Shown here: positions 1 to 6,001 of the stretch, piece after piece
Position numbering within the stretch: the stretch's first letter is position 1
Layout of the letters: each line of letters starts with the position of its first letter
Source of the DNA: Micropepsaceae bacterium
GTDB lineage: Bacteria > Pseudomonadota > Alphaproteobacteria > Micropepsales > Micropepsaceae
NCBI GenBank assembly: GCA_025450355.1
Contig: JANWHR010000292.1
Span: forward strand, 1-6,909
Length of the DNA: 6,909 bases
Reading direction: 5' to 3'
The notes under the pieces: generated by a model
What the model was told of the DNA's origin: nothing
The model's input: the letters and a program-made list of their open reading frames with translations, nothing else
The model's database searches: none
Position numbers and translations under genes: made by a program

Positions 1-987
1 CGTGCGGATGCTCGAACGCAGTTCATAGACCGGATTGTAGTAGGGTGATCCGCCCGAAATCGCGACGCGAACATATTCGTACATCCCAAGCTCGACGCCC
101 TGATACTGAAAGCGCGCGTCATCTCCGTCGCCCTTCGCGCCAGGCACATTCCCGGTGTATTGCTCCATCGAACAATCGGGGATTTCGCTGTTGCGCGCGA
201 GCACGATGTGCCCGCCGATCAGTTTTCCATCCACCTCACGCGCCCCGGCGAGTTTCATCGGCCGCCAGTTTTTAAGACCGCCGCCGAGCCGCGCCGGGCT
301 TTGCCCGAATTGCGCCCCATAGACGCTGCGCGTCACGCTCAAGTCCGGATGTGAATCCATGTAATCAATCCGGCCATCGGGTTCGATGTCGTAGATCAGC
401 CCGACATGGCCGTTCGTGTCGTAGATGGCCGTACCCGGACGAATGGTTCCCGGCTGTATTTTTGGCGAATAGAAATCCGACAGCACGCCGTCCTCGAAGC
501 CCGGATTGGTGCGATAGGTGGCTGTCGAAACATCGACGTGGATTTCCTGAAGGAGCTGGACGGCATTCAACCCTCCGCCATGATCCACGAGATCGCGCCG
601 GCTGCTCGGGCGGTTGCCGCCGCCATAGAAGCGGATATCGCTGCCTTTGCCGTTTACGCCGTTCACGTATCCGAAGGGCAAGCCGTTCTTCCACGCGTAG
701 TAGGCCCGCAGCATGTAGGGGAAATCGGCGCAGTCGGCGACGAACTTCAGATTTTTCGGATCACTGTCGCGATAGGGATTGGCGGCTGACCGCAGACAAT
801 CGATCGAGGTACTGCAATTGCTGTGCCCGATCTCTTTTACAAAATCGCCAAAGCCTTTTTCGTCGGCTGCGGTCCATTCGGACTTCGTGATTGTCCAGAT
901 GCCGGAAACCGCTTTCTGTTCTCCAGCCTGGGCGCCGGAACTGCCGATCACGCCGGCCACGACCGCAGCGGCGAATAATTTGCGCAT
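1..987 (-). CDS. Exported protein of unknown function with a putative Cys-His-Asp papain-like core (3' end off window)
   Basis: Reading from an ATG at 987, the frame stays open for 329 codons to the left edge, so the C-terminus is missing. Residues 1-21 form a typical Sec signal peptide: MRK, a hydrophobic stretch, then AQA before a likely cleavage ahead of GEQKA. GGGAG at 998-1002 is a ribosome binding site 10 bases upstream. The mature part has Cys86 in DCADFPYMLRAYYAWKNG, His194 in NGHVGLIYDI, and Asp211/His213 in DYMDSHPD. That order (Cys at a helix start, His on a strand, then an acidic or polar residue) is the layout of NlpC/P60 and transglutaminase-like cysteine enzymes. Cys58 and Cys64 are close enough to form a disulfide; Cys272 is a fourth cysteine. 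GGGLKNWRP follows at 235-243. A cell-envelope hydrolase or transferase is therefore an inference; I recognise no named family. It is separated from the operon upstream by 126 bases and is probably transcribed separately. The gene call is firm, the function is not. Confidence 0.88.
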   Translation of the reverse strand, partial: MRKLFAAAVVAGVIGSSGAQAGEQKAVSGIWTITKSEWTAADEKGFGDFVKEIGHSNCSTSIDCLRSAANPYRDSDPKNLKFVADCADFPYMLRAYYAWKNGLPFGYVNGVNGKGSDIRFYGGGNRPSSRRDLVDHGGGLNAVQLLQEIHVDVSTATYRTNPGFEDGVLSDFYSPKIQPGTIRPGTAIYDTNGHVGLIYDIEPDGRIDYMDSHPDLSVTRSVYGAQFGQSPARLGGGLKNWRPMKLAGAREVDGKLIGGHIVLARNSEIPDCSMEQYTGNVPGAKGDGDDARFQYQGVELGMYEYVRVAISGGSPYYNPVYELRSSIRT

Positions 988-997
988 GGAACCTGCT

Positions 998-1002
998 CTC
1001 CC
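998..1002 (-). promoter_or_regulatory. Ribosome binding site of the exported-protein gene
   Basis: GGGAG on the minus strand, 10 bases before the ATG at 987. It supports that ATG, as does the signal peptide that begins there. Confidence 0.55.
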
Positions 1003-1009
1003 TTTGCCC

Positions 1010-1079
1010 GCCACGACGAGTGGCAACGCACGAGAACGAGAGCGGTTTTGCGCTCAGTGCACAGACATTTCAGAATGTC
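1010..1079 (-). promoter_or_regulatory. Intergenic region with three short inverted repeats
   Basis: The gap between the DUF1467-type gene and the exported-protein gene holds three small perfect inverted repeats: GCCAC/GTGGC (1010-1014 and 1020-1024, 5-base loop), GAGCG/CGCTC (1040-1044 and 1051-1055, 6-base loop) and GACATT/AATGTC (1064-1069 and 1074-1079, 4-base loop). None is followed by a run of T, so none is a standard intrinsic terminator. They could be part of a terminator of another type, an operator in front of the exported-protein gene, or chance. A weak -10-like TATTAA lies on the minus strand at 1086-1091 with no convincing -35 box, so no promoter is asserted. Confidence 0.25.
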
Positions 1080-1113
1080 CCAGATTTAATACAGATCGCG
1101 TTGGGGGGCGAAA

Positions 1114-1350
1114 TCAGCGCGGTTCCAGATAGAGTATGTCGAAATAATCAAACGCAGCCCAAAGAATGGCCGAGATCACGGTGTTAACCGCGACCTTGAG
1201 CATAAGCCGCGGGCGCGCCGGCGCACCGGGTTCGCTGCCCGGAACCACATTGTTAAGCTCCCGCTGGCTTTGCACGCCAAATGGCAGGATCGCGAATAAC
1301 AGCACCCACCAGATGAGAAAATATGTCGCTGCGCCAAGGCTCCAGGTCAT
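1114..1350 (-). CDS. DUF1467-type small two-helix inner-membrane protein
   Basis: This 78-residue protein starts MTWSLGAATYFLIWWVLLFA. It has two predicted membrane helices, about residues 6-25 and 51-72, joined by a polar loop with PFGVQSQ and VVPGSEPGAPARPRL. These loop motifs, the length and the position downstream of RNase J match the DUF1467 family of alphaproteobacterial membrane proteins, whose function is unknown. The ATG at 1350 is preferred over an in-frame start at 1407. The longer form adds 19 polar residues that overlap the rnj coding end, whereas the family begins at the first helix. A modest GGAA (1357-1360) precedes the chosen start by 6 bases. The gene begins 11 bases after the rnj stop and so is probably the last gene of that operon. 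In the relatives I recall, a methylmalonyl-CoA epimerase gene (mce) often sits between rnj and this gene; it is absent here. Confidence 0.87.
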   Translation of the reverse strand: MTWSLGAATYFLIWWVLLFAILPFGVQSQRELNNVVPGSEPGAPARPRLMLKVAVNTVISAILWAAFDYFDILYLEPR

Positions 1351-1361
1351 CGCGGATTCCG

Positions 1362-3008
1362 TCAGATTTCCACCAGTTGGACGCGGACCACGGGCTTTTT
1401 GCCCCACACATCGGCGGCTGCGCGGCGCGCTGCGATCCTCACATGCTCTTCCAGATCATCCGCCTTGTCGCGTAAGGCGCGCGCAACTGCGGAACGCAAG
1501 CTTTCTCCAACCACGTCCGGTATGCCTTCCATATAGAAAACCGGATCGGCTGCCAACCTGCGCCGGCGATCCAACACAAGCGTGATCCCGACAAAGCCGG
1601 CGAAGGAGAGCGCGCGCCGGGAGCGCGCGAATCCAGCTTCCTCTACAACAAGCATCCGTCCGTCAACATGCAGCCGGCCGGATGGCGTCTCATCGATGAT
1701 TTCCGGATCGCCCGGCGCAAGTCGCAGCATCTGCCCGTTTGTGGCGACAATCGCCCTTGGTACCTGAAGCTCGCGCGCGAACCGGGCGTGTTCCTGCAAA
1801 TGCCGCAATTCTCCATGCACCGGAATGCTGATCCGCGGCTTGACCCAGGCATACATGGCCGCGAGTTCGTCACGCGCAGGATGGCCCGAGACATGGACAA
1901 AATGATCCCGTTCGGTGAGTACGGAAACACCCTTCGCCGCAAGCCGGTTCTGAAGTTCGAATATGGCCAGTTCGTTTCCCGGAATAATGCGTGAGGAGAA
2001 GATGACGGAATCGCCGTCGTCGAGGCTGACACGGGGATGGTCGCCGGAGGCTATACGCCAGAGCGCGGCCCGGCGCTCACCCTGGCTTCCGGTGCACAGA
2101 AAAAGAACATTGTCGGAAGGAAGCCGCGCCGCAATTTCCTCATCGACGGTCTTGGGAAAATCGCGCAGATAGCCCACCTCGCGCGCAGCATCCACCATAT
2201 GCCGCATCGCCCGGCCGACCAGGGCAACCTCGCGATTCGCGAGCCTCGCCGCCTCCGCAATCGATTCCAGACGTGCCACATTCGAGGCAAATGCCGTCAC
2301 CGCAACCCTGCCTTTCAGGGATGCGATCAGCCGGATCAGGGAGCGCCTGACCTCTGCCTCCGAGCCCGACTCGCCACTAACAAGCACATTGGTAGAGTCG
2401 CAAACCAGGGCGAGCACGCCTTCGTCACCCAGCTGCCTGAGAGCCGAATCATTGGTAATGGCGCCCAGCAGCGGGTCGGGATCAAGTTTCCAATCGCCGG
2501 TATGCACGACCGTGCCAGCAGGCGTTCGGATGGCCAGGCAATTCGGTTCCGGTATGGAATGCGTGATACTGATGTATTCAATCGAAAACGGCCCCAGCGT
2601 GATTTTTCCGCCCAGCGGCACCGGTTTGAGTTTCACCCGGTCCTGCAGTCCAGCTTCTTCCAGTTTGTGCCGCACCAGTTCGACCGTGAAGGGTGTGGCA
2701 TAGACCGGGCAGCGCAATTTTGGCCAGAGATGCGCCACGGCACCGATATGGTCCTCATGGCCATGCGTCAGTACGATCCCAAGCAGATCCTGCCTGACAT
2801 TTTCGAGAAACCGGATATCGGGCATCATCAGATCGACACCCGGCGTAGACGTTTCGCGTCCGAACAGGACGCCACAATCCACGACAATCCAGACGCGTTC
2901 GTCCGGCGGCCCATAGCCATAGCAGTTGAGATTCATGCCGATCTCGCCTGCCCCGCCGAGAGGCAGAAACACGAGTTCGGATTGTCCGGTCGCCGGCCGT
3001 TGCTGCAT
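1362..3008 (-). CDS. rnj: Ribonuclease J (metallo-beta-lactamase/beta-CASP RNase)
   Basis: A cytoplasmic zinc-dependent enzyme with 5'-to-3' exonuclease and endonuclease activity on RNA, used in mRNA turnover and rRNA maturation. The 548-residue product has the usual RNase J length. It opens with ELVFLPLGGAGEIGMN (11-26), then the metal-binding THGHEDHIGA (81-90), His150 in SITHSIPE, and Asp172 in HTGDWKLD. The beta-CASP part carries CDST (203-206), TGSQGE (306-311), HVSGHP (372-377) and VHGELRHL (397-404). The C-terminal domain is complete to VQLVEI. All expected metal ligands seem present. The ATG at 3008 gives the N-terminal length typical of the family but has a weak ribosome binding site. 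A GTG at 3041 overlaps the coaX stop as GTGA, has GGGAA 9 bases upstream and would add 11 residues. A much longer in-frame extension to 3257 lies inside coaX and is not real. The gene follows coaX and precedes the DUF1467-type gene by 11 bases. Confidence 0.96.
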   Translation of the reverse strand: MQQRPATGQSELVFLPLGGAGEIGMNLNCYGYGPPDERVWIVVDCGVLFGRETSTPGVDLMMPDIRFLENVRQDLLGIVLTHGHEDHIGAVAHLWPKLRCPVYATPFTVELVRHKLEEAGLQDRVKLKPVPLGGKITLGPFSIEYISITHSIPEPNCLAIRTPAGTVVHTGDWKLDPDPLLGAITNDSALRQLGDEGVLALVCDSTNVLVSGESGSEAEVRRSLIRLIASLKGRVAVTAFASNVARLESIAEAARLANREVALVGRAMRHMVDAAREVGYLRDFPKTVDEEIAARLPSDNVLFLCTGSQGERRAALWRIASGDHPRVSLDDGDSVIFSSRIIPGNELAIFELQNRLAAKGVSVLTERDHFVHVSGHPARDELAAMYAWVKPRISIPVHGELRHLQEHARFARELQVPRAIVATNGQMLRLAPGDPEIIDETPSGRLHVDGRMLVVEEAGFARSRRALSFAGFVGITLVLDRRRRLAADPVFYMEGIPDVVGESLRSAVARALRDKADDLEEHVRIAARRAAADVWGKKPVVRVQLVEI

Positions 3009-3037
3009 TGGTTCTCTAAACGCCTGACCGGGTGAAA

Positions 3038-3838
3038 TCACGCAGGTCTTTTCCCGCTGCCTTGTCGATTCTGCGCGTTGCGCGCGTGAATCAGCATCAG
3101 GCCCTTGATCGTGAGATCGCCATCCGTATGTCCGATTTCGGGAATGTCCCTTTCGAAGAGATGGGCGAGACCGCCCGTCGCGATCACCTGCATGGCGGTT
3201 CCCTGCTCGACCCGAATGCGCGCCACCAGACCCTGGATCAGCCCGACATAGCCCCAATACAGCCCGGACTGCATCGCCGGAACCGTGTCTTTTCCAATCA
3301 CCGATTGGGCGCGGTGAATGGCCACCCGCGGCAGCAGTGCCGCAGCCTGATGCAGCGCTTCCGCCGAAAGATTGACTCCCGGCGCAATCACACCGCCCTC
3401 GTAATTGCCTGCGGCGCTGACGATGTCAAAATTGGTTGCGGTCCCGAAATCCACCACGATTGAGCCGCCGGGATACAGGTGATGTGCCGCCACGGCGTTG
3501 GCGATGCGATCGGCGCCCACGGCGTTCGGCCGGTCCGTGTGGACCCCGATCCCAAGATCGATATCGGGATCGCCGATGATCAGCGGCTCGCATTTCATAA
3601 ATTGCCTGCACATCTGGCGCAGATCGAACAGCGCGGCGGGTACGACAGTTCCAATGACGGCATTCTTCAAATCGGCGAACTTCAACCCGTGCAGCTTCAG
3701 AAGCTCGGCGAGCCAGACGGCATATTCGTCCGAAGTGCGCGACGTGTTTGTGGCGAGCCGCCATTTGTTGCGGATGCGTTCGCCGTCGCAGACCGCGAAC
3801 ACGATGTTGGTATTTCCGGCGTCGATCGCGAGCAGCAT
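3038..3838 (-). CDS. coaX: Type III pantothenate kinase
   Basis: CoaX phosphorylates pantothenate with ATP to 4'-phosphopantothenate, the first step of coenzyme A synthesis. Type III enzymes belong to the ASKHA fold, need a monovalent cation and are known not to be feedback-inhibited by CoA. The 266-residue protein shows the family marks in order: MLLAIDAGNTN (1-11, phosphate-binding loop with Asp6), PNAVGADRIANA (104-115, with the likely catalytic Asp110), DFGTATNFD (130-138), GGVIAPGVNLSAEAL (148-162) and ATGGLA (220-225). The length is normal and nothing essential appears missing. The ATG at 3838 lies 3 bases after the birA stop, and a good GGGAG ribosome binding site sits inside the end of birA, indicating translational coupling. 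Its neighbour birA also serves cofactor metabolism. I see no second pantothenate kinase in the window, but most of the genome is out of view. Confidence 0.96.
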   Translation of the reverse strand: MLLAIDAGNTNIVFAVCDGERIRNKWRLATNTSRTSDEYAVWLAELLKLHGLKFADLKNAVIGTVVPAALFDLRQMCRQFMKCEPLIIGDPDIDLGIGVHTDRPNAVGADRIANAVAAHHLYPGGSIVVDFGTATNFDIVSAAGNYEGGVIAPGVNLSAEALHQAAALLPRVAIHRAQSVIGKDTVPAMQSGLYWGYVGLIQGLVARIRVEQGTAMQVIATGGLAHLFERDIPEIGHTDGDLTIKGLMLIHARNAQNRQGSGKRPA

Positions 3839-3841
3839 GAA

Positions 3842-4570
3842 TCAGCTCCCGTAGCAGACATCCGCGGCCGTAATGCGATGGCAGACGCCGCCGGAATCGC
3901 GTAGCAGCAGTGCGCCATCCTGATCAATCGCCTGGAACATGCCTTCAATCGTTCTCTGCGGCGTTCGCGCGCGGATGAATTCGCCCGCTCCGGCCGCGCG
4001 CTTCAGCCATGCTTCGCGCACCGGGGCAAAGCCCGCGTCCTGCCACAGCGTCAGCCATCCCTGCATGTGATTGGCGAGGCCGATCAGGACGTCATCGGGT
4101 TCCGGTGCAGCTCCGCAGGCGGAGAGAAGCGACACCGCGTCAATTTCCGCCGGAGCATGGACAAGATCCATCCCGATCCCCACGGCCACGGCGCGATTGT
4201 GCGCACGTTCGACCAGAACACCAGCGCATTTGCGGCCATCGATCAGGATATCATTGGGCCATTTCAGCCTTACCCGCTCCGCAGAAACGTAGGTACGGAT
4301 CACATCCACCGCAGCGATGCCCGCCAGAAAACCTGTCTGCGCGGAACGCGATGTTTCCGCCCCGATCAGCAAAGTGGCGAACAGATTCCCGGGCTGTGAA
4401 ATCCAGACCCGTCCCAACCTGCCCCGTCCCGCCGTCTGCCGCGCCGCCATGATCCAGAGCGGGCCGCATTCACCCGTCTGGGCAAGACGAATCGCTTCCG
4501 CATTGGTCGAATCCAGAACGCCATAACGCAGCAGGCCGACACCATCCGGCCAGTCTGTCCGCGCCGTCAC
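3842..4570 (-). CDS. birA: Biotin--[acetyl-CoA-carboxylase] ligase, monofunctional
   Basis: The enzyme activates biotin with ATP to biotinyl-5'-AMP and transfers it to a lysine of biotin carboxyl carrier proteins. The 242-residue protein carries DSTN (20-23), ARQTAGRGRLGRVW (43-56, the biotinyl-AMP loop), KWPNDI (103-108, with the catalytic-type Lys103), GVLVE (117-121) and a C-terminal SH3-like domain near EGMFQAIDQDGALLL (209-223). It has no N-terminal helix-turn-helix, so unlike E. coli BirA it should not act as a biotin-operon repressor. The start is a GTG directly after the nuoN TAA with no intervening base; I see no in-frame ATG nearby, and the ribosome binding site is poor, so expression probably relies on coupling to nuoN. 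One oddity: the usual GIGxN motif reads GIGMD (131-135), an Asp where Asn is conserved. The identity is secure despite that change. Confidence 0.94.
   Translation of the reverse strand: MTARTDWPDGVGLLRYGVLDSTNAEAIRLAQTGECGPLWIMAARQTAGRGRLGRVWISQPGNLFATLLIGAETSRSAQTGFLAGIAAVDVIRTYVSAERVRLKWPNDILIDGRKCAGVLVERAHNRAVAVGIGMDLVHAPAEIDAVSLLSACGAAPEPDDVLIGLANHMQGWLTLWQDAGFAPVREAWLKRAAGAGEFIRARTPQRTIEGMFQAIDQDGALLLRDSGGVCHRITAADVCYGS
3846..3850 (-). promoter_or_regulatory. coaX ribosome binding site inside birA
   Basis: GGGAG lies 7 bases before the coaX ATG and within the last codons of birA. It fixes the coaX start and fits coupled translation of the two genes. Confidence 0.7.
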
Positions 4571-6001
4571 TTAGAACAGCGCCTGGGCGGCGGCGCCCGC
4601 ACCGCGGACCAGCGGCGCCGCAGCAAGGATGAAAAACAGCGTGAAGATGCCCGAACCGGTAATCACCGAGGCCACGCTCCAGCCCACTGCGGAATCCAGG
4701 CTCGGCGCCGGTTCGTCAAAATAGATGATCTTCACAATCCGCAGATAATAATATGCGGCAATTACGCTTGCGATCACGCCGATGACCGCGAGCGCGTACA
4801 GCCCTGCGTTAATGGCCGCGAGAAACACGTAGAATTTCGCGAAAAAGCCGGCGAGCGGTGGAATGCCTGCGAGACTGAACATCAGCATGGCAAAGACGAA
4901 CGCAAACCCCGGCTGTGTCTGCGCCAGCCCGGCGAGGTCCTCGATATTTTCCACCATGTGACCACCGCGCCGCATCGCCAGAATGCAGGCGAAAGTCCCA
5001 ATCGTCGTCACAAGGTAAATCAGAAGATACAGCAAAACGCCTTCCACGCCCTGCGCGGTGCCGGACGCAAGCCCGATCAACACATAACCCATATTGCTGA
5101 TCGAGCTGTAAGCCATCAGGCGCTTGATATTCGTCTGCCCGATGGCCGCCACCGCGCCCAGCGCCATCGACAGAATCGAAATCAGAACGATGATCTGCTG
5201 CCACTGCTGGATCGCGCCCGCGAACGGCGCCACCATCGCCCGAACGAAAAGCGCCATCGCGGCGATCTTGGGAGATGCCGAAAAATAGGCGGTGATCGGC
5301 GTGGGCGCGCCCTCATAGACATCGGGCGTCCACATGTGAAACGGCACGGCAGCGACCTTGAACGCGAGTCCCGAGATCAGGAATACAAGCCCGAAAATCA
5401 GGCCAACCGAGACAGTGCCGGCATGCACGAGCGTGGCCACTTTTGCAAAACTCACCGCGCCGCCAAAACCGTAGATCAGCGAAATGCCATACAGCATCAT
5501 GCCCGACGACAGCGCGCCCAGAATGAAATATTTGAGACCTGACTCCGTGGAACGCAGATTGTCCCGGTCGAACGCAGCGAGCACGTAAAGTGCAAGGCTT
5601 TGGAGTTCGAGGCTCAGATAGAGGATGATGAAATCACCGGCCGACGCCATCAGCATCATGCCAAGCGCCGAGAACACGACAAGCACGGAAAATTCGAACC
5701 GCGCCATATGCTGCCGCTGGACGTAATCCTGGCCCATGAACAGCACCAAAGCCGCGCCAATCAAAACCAGCACTTTGACGAATTCGGCAAAGGCATCGGC
5801 GATGAATGCGCCATTGAAAGCGATGGCGCGCGGCTGCATGGCCAGCACGAGTCCCGCCGTCGCGAGCAGCAGCGCGATGGCGCACCAGTTCAGCAGCCGC
5901 TGCCACTGGTCGCCGGCATAGACGCCCCCGATCATCAGCGCCATTCCGCCCAGCACCATGACGAATTCCGGCGTGAGAACTGCAAGATCAGTCCCGCTCA
6001 T
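4571..6001 (-). CDS. nuoN: NADH-quinone oxidoreductase subunit N (NuoN)
   Basis: NuoN is one of three antiporter-like, proton-pumping membrane subunits of respiratory complex I. This 476-residue protein is hydrophobic throughout, has close to the usual family length and should form about 14 membrane helices. Residues matching the known charged proton path are present: Glu132 in LSLELQSLALYVL, Lys157 in SGLKYFILGALSSG, Lys215 in AFKVAAVPFHMWTPDVYEG, Lys245 in SASPKIA, Lys293 in TNIKRLMAYSSISNMGY and Lys389 in GFFAKFYVF. The ATG forms an ATGA overlap with the nuoM stop, and GGGAG at 6008-6012 gives a ribosome binding site 6 bases upstream. The TAA stop abuts the birA GTG. As in most bacteria, nuoN is the last nuo gene, and the operon then runs on into unrelated housekeeping genes. 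Confidence 0.97.
   Translation of the reverse strand: MSGTDLAVLTPEFVMVLGGMALMIGGVYAGDQWQRLLNWCAIALLLATAGLVLAMQPRAIAFNGAFIADAFAEFVKVLVLIGAALVLFMGQDYVQRQHMARFEFSVLVVFSALGMMLMASAGDFIILYLSLELQSLALYVLAAFDRDNLRSTESGLKYFILGALSSGMMLYGISLIYGFGGAVSFAKVATLVHAGTVSVGLIFGLVFLISGLAFKVAAVPFHMWTPDVYEGAPTPITAYFSASPKIAAMALFVRAMVAPFAGAIQQWQQIIVLISILSMALGAVAAIGQTNIKRLMAYSSISNMGYVLIGLASGTAQGVEGVLLYLLIYLVTTIGTFACILAMRRGGHMVENIEDLAGLAQTQPGFAFVFAMLMFSLAGIPPLAGFFAKFYVFLAAINAGLYALAVIGVIASVIAAYYYLRIVKIIYFDEPAPSLDSAVGWSVASVITGSGIFTLFFILAAAPLVRGAGAAAQALF

Noticed and set aside
351..890. Plus-strand open frame of 179 codons and a minus-strand frame at 365-694
   Set aside because: Both overlap the exported-protein gene in other frames, are Arg-rich and have no domain. 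The frame from 987 has a signal peptide, a ribosome binding site and structured motifs.
1351..1407. Longer start for the DUF1467-type protein
   Set aside because: The 19 extra residues overlap the end of rnj and are polar. The family begins at the first membrane helix.
2037..3035. Plus-strand open frame of 332 codons opposite rnj
   Set aside because: It is antisense to a clearly conserved RNase J, and its translation is low-complexity, rich in Arg, His and Gln, with no recognisable domain. Such shadows are common in GC-rich DNA.
3009..3257. N-terminal extension of RNase J to an upstream in-frame start
   Set aside because: The added residues mostly lie within coaX in another frame and are Arg/Ser-rich. 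The family starts close to ELVFLPLGG.
4958..5542. Plus-strand open frame of 194 codons opposite nuoN
   Set aside because: It is antisense to a well-conserved NuoN and its composition is His/Arg/Gln-rich as expected from a shadow.
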